NCBI GenBank assembly: GCA_016794785.1
Contig: JAEUHC010000018.1
Coordinates: 124,001-188,000 of the forward strand
DNA length: 64,000 nt
From: Opitutaceae bacterium
GTDB lineage: Bacteria; Verrucomicrobiota; Verrucomicrobiia; Opitutales; Opitutaceae
Direction: 5' to 3'
Below, one piece after another: positions 1-8,820 of this stretch (position 1 is its first letter; every line of letters begins with the position of its first letter). The notes beneath the pieces are model-generated. The model worked only from the letters and a program-made list of their open reading frames with translations. It was not told the DNA's origin and did no database searches. Position numbers and translations under genes: made by a program.

Positions 1-54
1 CGACGACGAGGAGGGAGCGAGGAAGAGATGCAGTCTGGGCCACGCGGCGAAAGT

Positions 55-374
55 TCAGAGCGCGACGCGCGTGGCAAGGCCGGGTTTGCACCCGGGAAGC
101 GCGGCGAGGATCGCGGGCACGAGGGGCAACAGATCACCGAGACGATTCGAGGGGGCGCTCACCACGAGCACGGCGATCATGTAGTCGGGCAGATGCTGCT
201 GGTAGGTCAGGTTGCCGTCGATGGTGAGGAAGTCATCGAACTGCCCCTCCGCGAGAGCGAGCAGCTTGCCATTCTTGATCGAGGCCCATCCGGCGTGTGG
301 CACCGTGCGCACATCATGGCCCGGCAGATGGCGGATGAGGCGCTTGGCAGGCACTCGTCAAGCAGCACTCTCAT
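55..374 (-). pseudogene. DUF5615-type PIN-like toxin, frameshifted
   Basis: The protein resembles the small DUF5615 PIN-like toxins that pair with DUF433 antitoxins. Translation from the ATG at 374 gives the family start MRVLLDECLP, but the rest of the domain (KRLIRHLPGHDVRTVPHAGW, then FLTIDGNLTYQQ) lies in another frame. The two parts join correctly if one base is missing around 344-347, in the CTGCCAAGCG stretch on the minus strand. The only uninterrupted frame starts at a GTG at 354 and lacks the first beta strand with its acidic residue. The ATG at 374 lies inside the antitoxin's last codons, the usual overlap for such pairs, which supports it as the original start. It may be a decayed toxin, a sequencing error or, less likely, a recoded gene. 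Family assignment is fairly sure; its state is not. Confidence 0.65.
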
Positions 375-588
375 GCGACAATGCCGCGTTCACTGCGAGC
401 CGAGCCCCCTCATCAAGAAAGGTAATCGCCGCGGTGCGCGTCACCGTGGGGAAGTCCTCGAGAAATTCATCCAACGGATCACCCGCCTCCAAGTAGTCGA
501 GCAGGGTCTGCACCGGCACGCGCGTGCCGCGGAAGCACGGGATGCCGCCAAGGATATCCGGATCGATGCAGACGACGGATTTTTTCAT
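358..588 (-). CDS. DUF433 family antitoxin
   Basis: A 76-residue protein matching the DUF433 pattern: a short beta strand, then IDPDILGGIPCFRGTRVPV, then LLDYLEAGDPLDEFLEDFP, a compact winged-helix-like fold found in antitoxins. I chose the ATG at 588, which gives MKKSVVCIDPD as in the family; a GTG at 597 would add three residues. It lies directly upstream of, and overlaps, the DUF5615-type toxin remnant. Antitoxins of this kind usually neutralise the partner by direct binding and repress their own promoter. With the toxin frameshifted, this copy may be an orphan. Confidence 0.75.
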   Translation of the reverse strand: MKKSVVCIDPDILGGIPCFRGTRVPVQTLLDYLEAGDPLDEFLEDFPTVTRTAAITFLDEGARLAVNAALSHESAA

Positions 589-637
589 GGTCCTCACGAT
601 GCGAGTTTAAGCTCCGGCGTAAAGCCGCACCTTGCCT

Positions 638-2545
638 TCACAGCACCTGCAATTTCTTCCGATAGAAGGCCACGACCTCGTCGGGGTCATCGCTGAAGAG
701 CACGTAGTCGCGCATCCAGGCCGGCGCGCGCTTGGTCGCGATCATGGTGTCGAGCTGGCGGCGCAGGTCGTCCCAGAATTTGGCGTTGAAAAACACGTAG
801 GGCACGCGCGGGCGGATGCCGAGCTTGAGGTTGCACAGCTCGATGCCGACCTCCTCGAGCGTGCCGACGCCGCCGACGTTGAAGATGCAAAAATCCGCCG
901 CCTCGAACCATTTTTGCCGGAAGTGCCGCGACGACTCTTGAAACGTGTTGAAGAAATCCACGCCCAGCTCCGGCGGCTGCGCCTCGAGTTCGAGGAAACA
1001 CGCGCCGGTGAGCGCGCCCTTGGCCCGCGCCTGCTCGGTGGCGAGGCGCATCACGCCGCCGCCGCCGCCGGTGAGCACGCCGAGGTTATGGCCGATGAAA
1101 GTCGTGAGCTTGTCCACTAGCGCAGAGATGCGCTCGGTGTCCTGCTGCTCAAGGCCCCAGGCGGAGCCGTAGAAGGCGAGCACGGTGGCTTCCTGGAAGC
1201 GCCGGGTCATCTCCTCGCGCACGAAGAACCCGTGCTCCTTGCGGTAGGTGTGGCGGTAAACGTCCTTCGTCTGCTCGTCATACCAGTGGACCTGCACGCC
1301 GAGGGCATGGAAGGCATCGAGGCGCGCGTGCGCGTTGCTGGAGAGGAAGTAGCCGTGCGTGCGCGAGGCGCGGCGGAAGATGACGTGCTTGATCTTCGCG
1401 TCGCCGAGGCGGGTGAAGAGCTCGATCTGCTCGAGCAGATCCGGGAAGTAGTCGAGGACAAGGGTGTCGGCGTTGTCCGGCGCGTGGTCGAGCGCCTGGA
1501 TCATGGTGCGGCTGCCGACGGGACAGGCGTCGCCTTCGAGGAATTTCTTCAGGTCTTCATTGGCGCGCACCACCACGGAGCGGTTCTCCATCGAGCCGCT
1601 CTGGCCGCGCACGGTGATTTTGGTGCGGGGCTTGGCCTCGGCGGTCGTGGCGGCGGGATTTTCGTCGAGGCACTTGTAGAGCCCGGCGGCGGTGGCGAGC
1701 AGGCGCGTGCGTTTCTTGGCCAGGGGCTTGAGATCGGGGTCCTCGGGCTCGGGCGCGCGGAAGACCTCGACCGAGACCATGGGGTTCACCACCGGCTGGT
1801 CGCCGGTGTTGTAGATCTCGAGCATGACATTCGTGCCAAAGGTCTTGATCGGATCGAGCAGGACGGCGCTGGTGTGGATGCCGAAATTGCCGGCGCCCTG
1901 GTTGAGCACGACAAAGTGCTCCTTCAGATACATCGAGCAGCTGGTGAGGATGCCCGAGCGCGGCGGGATCACGAGTGGCGAGGCGTCGTGCCGGATTTGC
2001 ACCCGATCAAGGAAGCCGCGGCCGGCGTGCCCGGCGATCACACGCTCAAACTCGTGCCGTTGCAGCCGCGGCTGGAGGGTGTAGGTCACCTGGTGCGGCG
2101 TCAGGAACACGCGGCCGGAGCTGTCGATGCTGATCGTGTTGGGCAGCTTCAGGGTGTTGTCGGCGAGCGCGGCGCGGATCTCGGCAGTCGAGAGCTTGGC
2201 GGCCGCCGGCGCATGGTAGAGCCGGCCGACCGGCGAGCCCACCCGCATGAGTTTTTTCCAGTAGGCGGCGTGGGGGAAGCTCGCATCGTAGATAAAGGCC
2301 TCGACCTCGAGCTCGGCGCGGTTGCCTTCGATGCGCGGGGCGCCGGTGATCGCCATCTCGATGCCAATGCGCGCCATCGAGCTGCGCAGAGTGAACTTGA
2401 GCGCCGCAATCTGCTCCTTGATGAACTCGAACTCCGCGGGCTGCCGCGGCCAGAACCCCAGGTTCAGCACCACGGTGCGCTCGTCCTTGTTCTTCACGGA
2501 GAGGATTTGGCCATCCTGGCTGGTCCAAAATTGTGCGGCATTCAT
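638..2545 (-). CDS. LOG/lysine-decarboxylase-like protein with long N-terminal extension
   Basis: A 635-residue protein. Residues about 450-625 form a Rossmann-like domain of the LOG/TIGR00730 type, with TGGGGGVM at 492-499 and GGVGTLEEVG at 558-567, equivalent to the PGGxGTxxE signature (the first Pro and Gly are replaced by Asn and Val). That family hydrolyses nucleoside monophosphates or binds nucleotides; substrate here is unknown. It is about three times the usual 180-220 residue length. Residues about 195-262, around IHTSAVLLDPIKTFGTNVML, resemble the strand pattern of dCTP deaminase/dUTPase folds; this is pattern recognition only. A middle region of about 330-430 links the two. There is no signal peptide, so it is probably cytosolic. 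It diverges from the FKBP gene with 146 bp between them. Confidence 0.7.
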   Translation of the reverse strand: MNAAQFWTSQDGQILSVKNKDERTVVLNLGFWPRQPAEFEFIKEQIAALKFTLRSSMARIGIEMAITGAPRIEGNRAELEVEAFIYDASFPHAAYWKKLMRVGSPVGRLYHAPAAAKLSTAEIRAALADNTLKLPNTISIDSSGRVFLTPHQVTYTLQPRLQRHEFERVIAGHAGRGFLDRVQIRHDASPLVIPPRSGILTSCSMYLKEHFVVLNQGAGNFGIHTSAVLLDPIKTFGTNVMLEIYNTGDQPVVNPMVSVEVFRAPEPEDPDLKPLAKKRTRLLATAAGLYKCLDENPAATTAEAKPRTKITVRGQSGSMENRSVVVRANEDLKKFLEGDACPVGSRTMIQALDHAPDNADTLVLDYFPDLLEQIELFTRLGDAKIKHVIFRRASRTHGYFLSSNAHARLDAFHALGVQVHWYDEQTKDVYRHTYRKEHGFFVREEMTRRFQEATVLAFYGSAWGLEQQDTERISALVDKLTTFIGHNLGVLTGGGGGVMRLATEQARAKGALTGACFLELEAQPPELGVDFFNTFQESSRHFRQKWFEAADFCIFNVGGVGTLEEVGIELCNLKLGIRPRVPYVFFNAKFWDDLRRQLDTMIATKRAPAWMRDYVLFSDDPDEVVAFYRKKLQVL

Positions 2546-2691
2546 GCGTGGTGAATGCGGTGATGGGGCAACGTCCGGGACGGTTCAAGCGGGGAGATCG
2601 GGATTGCCTTCGCCGGAGGCGGCCGGCACACCGTGCAACTTTTCCGGCACAAATCCGCCCCTGCGCTTACTCCACTCCCGTCTTTCCCTCC

Positions 2692-3453
2692 ATGAAATTG
2701 AAGCTCCTCGCCCTCCTCTCGCTCTTCGCGCTCGGCGCCGCCGCCACGCGCGCCCAAGCCCCGCAGGTCTCCCTGCCCGGCCAGACCGCGCCCGCCCCCG
2801 CCTTCACCGACGCCCAGCTCGTCGAGGAGTTCGGCTGGTTCATCGGCAAGCGCGTCGGGCTGACCGAGCTTGAGTTCAGCGCCACCGATCTCGACATCCT
2901 GCTCAAGGGCATCCGCGCCGCCGCGATGGGCAAGGACTCGCCCTACGAACTTGAGAAGATCGGGCCCGCGATGGACGAGTTCATGCAGAAGCGCCAAAGC
3001 GCCTACCTCGCCAAGCTCAAGACCAAGAACGAGAGCGCCAACGCCGCCTACTTCACCAAGCTCAAGGAGAACAAGGCCGTCGTCGCCCTCCCCAGCGGCC
3101 TCCACTACGAGATCGTCAAGGAAGGCACGGGCCCCGCGCCCAAGCCCACCGACACCGTGAAGGTCCACTACATCGGCAGACTGCTCGACGGCACCGAATT
3201 TGACAGCTCCATCAAGCGCAATGAACCCGCCGAATTCTCCCTCGACCAAGTGATCCCCGGCTGGACCGAGGGCATCCAGAAGGTGACCAAGGGCGGCAAA
3301 ATCAAACTCTACGTCCCGCCCGCGCTCGGCTACGGCGACCAGGGCAACTCGGGCATCCCGCCCGGCTCGACGCTCGTGTTCGAAGTCGATCTGCTCGACA
3401 TCAAGAGTGCGACGCCCGCGCCCGCTGCGCCGGCCCCGGCCACGAAGAAGTAA
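2692..3453 (+). CDS. FKBP-type peptidyl-prolyl cis-trans isomerase, exported
   Basis: A 253-residue protein. Residues 1-22 form a signal peptide ending near ATRAQA. A helical N-terminal region (about 35-130) resembles the dimerisation domain of FkpA/Mip-type isomerases. The FKBP domain runs from about 147 to 240, with VKVHYIGRLLDGTEFDSS, VIPGWTEGI, LGYGDQG and FEVDLLDI, all characteristic. The tail is rich in Ala and Pro. It probably catalyses prolyl isomerisation and assists folding in the periplasm. I chose the ATG at 2692 because it opens directly with the signal peptide; the frame is open further upstream but without family similarity. A strong terminator follows at 3496. Confidence 0.9.
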   Translation: MKLKLLALLSLFALGAAATRAQAPQVSLPGQTAPAPAFTDAQLVEEFGWFIGKRVGLTELEFSATDLDILLKGIRAAAMGKDSPYELEKIGPAMDEFMQKRQSAYLAKLKTKNESANAAYFTKLKENKAVVALPSGLHYEIVKEGTGPAPKPTDTVKVHYIGRLLDGTEFDSSIKRNEPAEFSLDQVIPGWTEGIQKVTKGGKIKLYVPPALGYGDQGNSGIPPGSTLVFEVDLLDIKSATPAPAAPAPATKK

Positions 3454-3495
3454 GCGCTCATCCGCACCCCGGCCGCACCCGGCCCCACTCTCCCC

Positions 3496-3525
3496 CGCGC
3501 CCCGGTTTCCCGGGGCGCGTTTTAT
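3496..3525 (+). terminator. Rho-independent terminator after the FKBP gene
   Basis: A perfect 10-bp GC stem (3496-3505 pairing with 3510-3519) with a TTTC loop is followed by TTTTATT. It sits 42 bases after the FKBP stop and separates that gene from the next one on the same strand. Confidence 0.85.
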
Positions 3526-3580
3526 TTCGGGCTCGCGGAAACCCCGGAACCCGCTCGAATCCTTGGGAGTCACCCCACCC

Positions 3581-4234
3581 ATGCGTTCCCCTGTCCGGAT
3601 GTTCCTCGCCTGCGCCCTGCTGCTCGCGGCAGCCGGCTTGGCGCCGTCCGGACAAGCCGCGGGTGACGACGGGCGTTTCTCATCCTCCCTCAACGCCACC
3701 GACCGCGCGGCCGCGGGCTTGCCCAAGCTCACCTCGGATCAAATTGCCGTCATCGACGCGCTCGTGCGGCGCGATACCTCGCGCGTGGCGGGCAGCATCG
3801 CGGCCAACACCACCTCGACAACCGCGGCGGCGGCGACTTTCTCGCAGCGCCTCACGGCCGATGAACGCCGCGTCGCCGGCCTCGCCAGCCTGTCCGCCGC
3901 CGAGATTGGGCAGCTCGATGCGTTGATCTCCCGGCAGCAGACGGCCCGCTTTGCGCGCACCTTGCTCGCCCCGCCGGCCTTTCTCGCCCGCCCCTCGCGC
4001 ACCATCGAGCCGCGCGAAAAGAAAACCGAGCGTGAGATCCACGGATCGTTTTCGCTGAGCTTCGGCATGGGCAGCGGCGGCTACAGCGAACGCTCCGGCT
4101 CGATGAACTTCATCTTCGAGGATCCGGCCCGGGGGCTCACGATCAACGTCGGCTACAGTGAAACGCACATCAAGGGCGGCCGCGGCTATCGGGAGGTTCC
4201 CTACGCGCTGCCCCTCGATCCGGCGCGGCCGTAG
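3581..4234 (+). CDS. Secreted protein with a duplicated 33-residue motif, function unknown
   Basis: A 217-residue protein I do not recognise. Residues 1-27 look like a signal peptide ending near GQAAG. Two related segments follow at 33-65 and 87-119. Each starts with Phe-Ser, has a Leu-(N/T)-A-(T/D) and A-G-L core, and ends in a DAL(V/I)xR helix, so this is a tandem duplication, possibly of a short helical adaptor. Residues 150-200 change to a Ser/Gly-rich stretch with alternating polar and hydrophobic residues (FSLSFGMGSGGY, MNFIFEDP, LTINVGYSET), suggesting beta structure. It is convergent with ppk1. The ATG at 3581 is chosen because it starts the signal peptide. Confidence 0.7.
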   Translation: MRSPVRMFLACALLLAAAGLAPSGQAAGDDGRFSSSLNATDRAAAGLPKLTSDQIAVIDALVRRDTSRVAGSIAANTTSTTAAAATFSQRLTADERRVAGLASLSAAEIGQLDALISRQQTARFARTLLAPPAFLARPSRTIEPREKKTEREIHGSFSLSFGMGSGGYSERSGSMNFIFEDPARGLTINVGYSETHIKGGRGYREVPYALPLDPARP

Positions 4235-4324
4235 GTCCAGCGTCCACCGAGATTTTGGACTTAGTGAAGGTGGGGCGCTGCTCCGCCGGCAGCTTGGCTT
4301 CCAGCCGGCAAATCACCCTGCAAG

Positions 4325-6508
4325 TCAGGTCGTCGCCGGCCCCGTCGCCGGCACGATGGAGAGAGTCGCCGGCGGCGTGGCGCGCGCGATGGCCGCGGCC
4401 ATGAAGTATCGCTGCACCCGGAAGGTGTCCTCGCCCGCCGCCCTCGCCGGCGCGGTGTAGGAGCCGTCGGGCCGCAGCTCGCGCGCGTCCTCGTTGTCGC
4501 GCAGCTCCATCGCCAGGATCTCCTCGATCACGCGGCGGCGCAGCGCGGCGTCTTCGATGGGGAAGACCGCCTCGACCCGCCGGAAGAAATTCCGCGGCAT
4601 CCAGTCCGCGCTGCCGCACCACACGCGTGGATCACCGCCGTTCTCGAAGCAGAAGATGCGCGCGTGCTCGAGGAAACGGCCCACGATGTTCCGCACGCGG
4701 ATGTTTTCGCTCAGGCCCTTCACGCCCGGCAGGAGGCAGCAGGTCGCCCGCACGATCAGATCGATCTTCACGCCGGCCTGCGAGGCGGCGTAGAGGCTCT
4801 CGATCGTCGCCGGATCCACGAGCTTGTTCATCTTGGCGACGATGCGCGCGGGCTTGCCCGCGAGGGCGTTGGCCGTTTCCGCGGCAATCAGCTCCTGCGT
4901 GCGCGCGTGCAGGTTGAAGGGCGCCACCAAGAGGTGCTTGAACTCCGGCGTGCGGCCGAGGCCGGTGAGGGTGTTGAAGAGCTGGGCCACCTCGGCGGCG
5001 AGGTGATCACGGCAGGTGAGCAGGCTGATGTCCGTGTAGAGCCGCGCGGTCTTGGGGTTGTAGTTGCCGGTGCCGAGGTGCACGTAGCGCCGCAGCGCCC
5101 CGCCTTCCCGCCGGACGACGAGGCAGCACTTGCAGTGGGTCTTGTGCCCCACGAGGCCGTAGACCACGTGCACGCCCGCCTCCTCCAGCTCGCGCGCCCA
5201 GCGGATGTTGTTGGCCTCGTCGAAACGCGCCATCAGCTCCACCAGCGCCGTCACCTGCTTGCCCGCCACCGAGGCATCGATGAGCGCCCGCACGATCGGC
5301 GAATCGCCGCTCGTGCGGTAAAACGTCTGCTTGATCGCGAGCACGTCGGGATCGCGGGCGGCCTGCTCCACAAATTCCACCACCGGCGCGAACGAATCGT
5401 AGGGATGGTGCAGGAGCACGTCGCCCTCGCGCATGAGCTCGAAGAGGGATCGGTGCGGCGTGAGCTTGGTCGGGTCCGGCGGTGCGAACGGCGGGAATTT
5501 CAGGTCCGGCCGGTCGATCATCTCGTAGAGGCTCATCAGCCGGAAAAGATTCAGCGGGCCCCGGAGGCGGATGGCGTTTTCCGGCGCGAGCTCCAGGTGC
5601 CGGCACAGCGCGTCAAACAGCTCCTCGTGCGCGCCGTCCTCGATCTCGAGGCGCACCGCGGCGCCGCGGCGGAGGTTGCGCAGCTCCTCCTCGACCTTCT
5701 TGAGCAGGCTCTCGGACTCGTCCTCGTCGATGTAGAGATCGCTGTTGCGCGTGACGCGGAACGCGTGTGCGCCGCGCACCGCGTAGCCGGGAAACAGCTC
5801 CCCCGCGCACAACTTGATGATCTCGCTGAGAAACATGTGCCGGCGCGGCCCGGGCGCCTCGGGCAGGATCTGCACGATGCGCGGCAGGCTGCGCGGCACC
5901 GGCAGGATGATCATGAGGTTCTCCTGCTTCGGCGTCTCGGGGTGATCGAGCGAGACGAGGACGTTGAGAGTCTTGTTGCCGAGCAGCGGGAAGGGATGCG
6001 CCGCGTCGACCGCGAGCGGCGTGAGCACGGGCTGCACCTGCGTCGCGAAATGCGAGCGCACCCAGGCGGCCTCCGCCTCGTCGAGCTGCGCCGCATTGCG
6101 AAACTGCACGCCGATGGCATCGAGCGCGGGAATCAGCTCGCGGCGCCAGCAATCGTATTGGTCCGCCACGAGTTCGTTGATCGCGGTCCGCACGAGGCGC
6201 AGCTGCTCGCGCGGCGTGAGGCCGTCCAGCGAGAGATCGCCCGTCTCGGAATCCGCCTGCTGCATCAGGCCCGCGACCCGAATCTCGAAATACTCGTCGA
6301 GGTTCGAGCTGACGATCGCGAGGAACTTCACGCGCTCGAGCAGCGGGTTGGCCGCGTTGCGCGCCTGTTCGAGCACGCGGCGGTTGAACGCAATCCAGCT
6401 CAGCTCGCGGCTGCCGAAGACGACCTTGCCCGAGGCCGGCGAGCGGCGGGCCGCGCGGGCGGCGGCTTCAGAGGGGGACGGACGGCGTTTGGGACGTGGC
6501 GAAGGCAT
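4325..6508 (-). CDS. ppk1: Polyphosphate kinase 1
   Basis: A 727-residue PPK1, which reversibly makes polyphosphate from ATP. The N-terminal domain has RELSWIAFNRRVLEQA at 34-49 and FLAIVSSNLDEYFEIR at 62-77. The two phospholipase-D-like catalytic domains carry IKQTFYRTSGDSPIV, the phosphorylated histidine (H458 in KTHCK), the YVHLGTGNYNP motif and the second histidine (H615 in FLEHARIF), then WCGSADWMPRN. Length is normal for the family; the C-terminal 35 residues look unstructured. It lies 60 bp downstream of the ClC channel gene on the same strand and is probably co-transcribed with it. Confidence 0.97.
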   Translation of the reverse strand: MPSPRPKRRPSPSEAAARAARRSPASGKVVFGSRELSWIAFNRRVLEQARNAANPLLERVKFLAIVSSNLDEYFEIRVAGLMQQADSETGDLSLDGLTPREQLRLVRTAINELVADQYDCWRRELIPALDAIGVQFRNAAQLDEAEAAWVRSHFATQVQPVLTPLAVDAAHPFPLLGNKTLNVLVSLDHPETPKQENLMIILPVPRSLPRIVQILPEAPGPRRHMFLSEIIKLCAGELFPGYAVRGAHAFRVTRNSDLYIDEDESESLLKKVEEELRNLRRGAAVRLEIEDGAHEELFDALCRHLELAPENAIRLRGPLNLFRLMSLYEMIDRPDLKFPPFAPPDPTKLTPHRSLFELMREGDVLLHHPYDSFAPVVEFVEQAARDPDVLAIKQTFYRTSGDSPIVRALIDASVAGKQVTALVELMARFDEANNIRWARELEEAGVHVVYGLVGHKTHCKCCLVVRREGGALRRYVHLGTGNYNPKTARLYTDISLLTCRDHLAAEVAQLFNTLTGLGRTPEFKHLLVAPFNLHARTQELIAAETANALAGKPARIVAKMNKLVDPATIESLYAASQAGVKIDLIVRATCCLLPGVKGLSENIRVRNIVGRFLEHARIFCFENGGDPRVWCGSADWMPRNFFRRVEAVFPIEDAALRRRVIEEILAMELRDNEDARELRPDGSYTAPARAAGEDTFRVQRYFMAAAIARATPPATLSIVPATGPATT

Positions 6509-6568
6509 GGCAGGCGGCCGAGGATGCAGCGGAACCTCGCCCCCGCAAGCCAGCCGGGATCAGCCGCG

Positions 6569-8362
6569 TCACGTGATCGTAACGCGGCCCGGCTCCTTCG
6601 GCGCCTTGCGCTGCTCCACGAGCGCGAGCAGGAGATCGGTCTTGGCCAGACTGCCGCGCAGCACGCCGGCCTGGTCCACAACGGGCAGCCGCTCGGCCAC
6701 CAGGCCCATGAATCCACCCAGCGCCTCGGTCAGGAGCTGGTCGGGAGCGACCCGCGGGAAGTCGTCGCGCACGATGTCGCGCGCGAGCACGAGCTCCGCC
6801 AAGGCCGGCTCGCCGAGGTAGGGCTTGATGTCGTGCATCGAGACCACCCCAAGAAACCGTCCCGCCTCGTCGACCACGTAGAGGTTGTTCACGCGCAGCC
6901 GCAAAAACATCCCGGCGATCTCCGCGAAGCGCGCCGCGGGCGTGAGCACCGGCGGGTTGGCCCGCATGAGATCCGCCACGCGCTGGCCGATCAGCGCGGG
7001 CGCAGGGGCATCGGCGGCCTTGCGCCGCAGCACCTCGCCGTAGAGCGACGATGCGCTCATCCCCTTGGCCGTGTAGAACGCGATCACGCTGCACAGCAGC
7101 AGGGGCAGGATGATGTCGTAGCTCATTGTCATCTCGAAAAGCATGATGACCGCCATCACGGGCGCCCGGCTGGCGGCGGAAAGAAACGCCCCCATCCCCA
7201 CGAGCGCAAACGCGAGCGGGTTGGGCGCGCCCGCCGGCCAGACGTGATGCACCGCCGTGCCGAAGAGCAGCCCCGCACTCGCCCCCATGAACAGCGACGG
7301 CGTGAACACGCCGCCCGGCGCCCCCGAGCCAAACGACGCCATCGTCGCGAGCCACTTGCACGCCAGCAGCCCCGGGATGAGCACCCAGGCCACCTTGCCC
7401 GAAAGGATTTCGACGACGACCGAGTAGCCGTTGCCGCACACCTGCGGGACGCGGATCGCAATCACGCCCACGAGCAGGCCGCCGAGCGCCAGGCGCAACA
7501 CGATGGGCAGCCGCAGCGAGACGAAGAACTTTTCCGCATGCCGCAGCGACGCGAGGAACACCGGCGCCAGCACGCCCGCGACCAGCCCGAGCAGAATGAA
7601 CGGCCCCATCTCAAGAAACGTAGCCTCGCCAAACGCCGGAACTTTGTAGAGCGCCCGCGACTCCGTGAACAGGTGCAGCGTGAGCGTCGCGGACACGGCG
7701 GAAATCACCAGCGGCCCCAGGCTCTCCATTGCGATCGTGCCCAAAATGATCTCCGCCACAAAAAACGAACCCGCGATCGGCGCATGGTAGGCGGAGGCGA
7801 TGCCCGCCGCCGCGCCGCAGGCCACCAGCAGGCGCAGCTGCGGCGGCGTGAACTTGCGCCAGCGGCCGAGCGCCGAGGCCACCACCGCCGCGAGCTGCAC
7901 CATCGGACCCTCGCGCCCAATCGAGCCGCCGGAACCGATGGAAAAGAGCGCGGCGGCGGATTTGACCAGGCTCGCGCGCCGCGGCACATGGCCGTTGCCG
8001 ATCAGGATGGCCTCCATGTAATCGGTCGAGCTTTCCGAGCGCGTGATCCGCTGCCCAAACATCAGAATCGCACCCGCGATCGCGCCGCCCGCCGTCGGCA
8101 CCAGCAACACCGCCCACCACGGCAACCGCGCCATCGAGCCCACCACGCCCAGCCCCGGGTCACCGAACCAACCGTGGACCCGCTCCGTGAGGATGGTGAA
8201 ACCGAGCGCCATCAGCGCCCCGAGCACCCCCGCAATCGCCGCCCAAAGCAGCGTCGCCTGCCACTCGTTGGGCTGGAGTTTTTCCTGAATCCAGACGCGC
8301 CAACGCAGCAACCGCAGCATGCGCTGCAGCAGCAGCGACGCCGGATCGGTGACGGCCTTCAT
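6569..8362 (-). CDS. ClC-family chloride channel/transporter with CBS domains
   Basis: A 597-residue integral membrane protein with the ClC fold. It has the anion motif GREGP at 149-153 (gating glutamate E151), APIAGSFF near 194-201 and GGVFTPSLF at 350-358. Two C-terminal CBS domains (about 459-517 and 522-583) end with SMHDIKPYL and LAKTDLLLAL and may bind adenine nucleotides. The position matching the second, proton-transferring glutamate of E. coli ClC-ec1 appears to be Ile205 (VAEI rather than EE), which would favour channel-like or non-proton-coupled behaviour; this is an alignment by eye. The first selectivity motif GSGIP is replaced by a Ser-rich SESSTDY, as in ClcB-like members. I chose the ATG at 8362; an upstream TTG at 8449 adds an unlikely basic leader. 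Confidence 0.93.
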   Translation of the reverse strand: MKAVTDPASLLLQRMLRLLRWRVWIQEKLQPNEWQATLLWAAIAGVLGALMALGFTILTERVHGWFGDPGLGVVGSMARLPWWAVLLVPTAGGAIAGAILMFGQRITRSESSTDYMEAILIGNGHVPRRASLVKSAAALFSIGSGGSIGREGPMVQLAAVVASALGRWRKFTPPQLRLLVACGAAAGIASAYHAPIAGSFFVAEIILGTIAMESLGPLVISAVSATLTLHLFTESRALYKVPAFGEATFLEMGPFILLGLVAGVLAPVFLASLRHAEKFFVSLRLPIVLRLALGGLLVGVIAIRVPQVCGNGYSVVVEILSGKVAWVLIPGLLACKWLATMASFGSGAPGGVFTPSLFMGASAGLLFGTAVHHVWPAGAPNPLAFALVGMGAFLSAASRAPVMAVIMLFEMTMSYDIILPLLLCSVIAFYTAKGMSASSLYGEVLRRKAADAPAPALIGQRVADLMRANPPVLTPAARFAEIAGMFLRLRVNNLYVVDEAGRFLGVVSMHDIKPYLGEPALAELVLARDIVRDDFPRVAPDQLLTEALGGFMGLVAERLPVVDQAGVLRGSLAKTDLLLALVEQRKAPKEPGRVTIT

Positions 8363-8490
8363 CGCGCGACGGCGCGAACGAACGCCAGGAATGAAGCAGT
8401 GGACGATGTCACTGGCCGGGAACCGTAACGTTTGACGTGCGGGAAACAAGATTTGCGCGCGGCGGATTTTTTTTCACCATCGCCCACCTC

Positions 8491-8748
8491 ATGAGCGCCA
8501 AGCCAGCCAAGCGCAAAGCCCCCTCGCCCGCCCCGGCCCATTCCGCGGCGGCCGCCTCCACCGCCCCCGCCATGCCGACCGAGGCCGCCGCGCCGTCGTG
8601 GCTCGACTCCGTGGATCCGCGCAAGCGGATGTGGGGCAAAATCGCCCTCGTCGTGCTTTGGCTCTACGTCGCGGCGCTGTGGCTGCTCGCGCTCGATCAG
8701 TCATTCAGCTGGGGGATTTTTGGGCCGAAGGTTCCGCCGATTCCGTAA
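8491..8748 (+). CDS. Small single-pass membrane protein, unknown function
   Basis: An 85-residue protein. Residues 1-40 are Ala/Pro/Lys-rich and probably disordered and cytoplasmic. PRKRMWGKIALVVLWLY leads into one transmembrane helix (about 49-68), followed by a short tail ending in PKVPPIP. It diverges from the ClC gene and lies 72 bp before chrA on the same strand. I recognise no family. The ATG at 8491 gives a compact protein; the base composition fits coding DNA. Confidence 0.6.
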   Translation: MSAKPAKRKAPSPAPAHSAAAASTAPAMPTEAAAPSWLDSVDPRKRMWGKIALVVLWLYVAALWLLALDQSFSWGIFGPKVPPIP

Positions 8749-8820
8749 ACACGCGCGGCGGCGCCCGAGGCACCACCTCCGGCATTGCCAGACCTCGCCC
8801 GGCGGCCGCAGCCTCCGCGC

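Noticed and set aside
2542..3732. Long minus-strand frame opposite the FKBP gene
   Set aside because: Antisense shadow; the composition is Gly/Arg/Glu-rich without family features, while the plus strand encodes an obvious FKBP.
4235..4324. Terminator between the secreted repeat protein and ppk1
   Set aside because: Short GCCGGC palindromes are present but no convincing stem with a T-run.
4664..8428. A very long open frame on the plus strand opposite ppk1 and the ClC gene
   Set aside because: It is the antisense shadow of two clearly homologous genes; its translation is Arg/His-rich with no domain. Similar long antisense frames occur throughout because of the high GC content.
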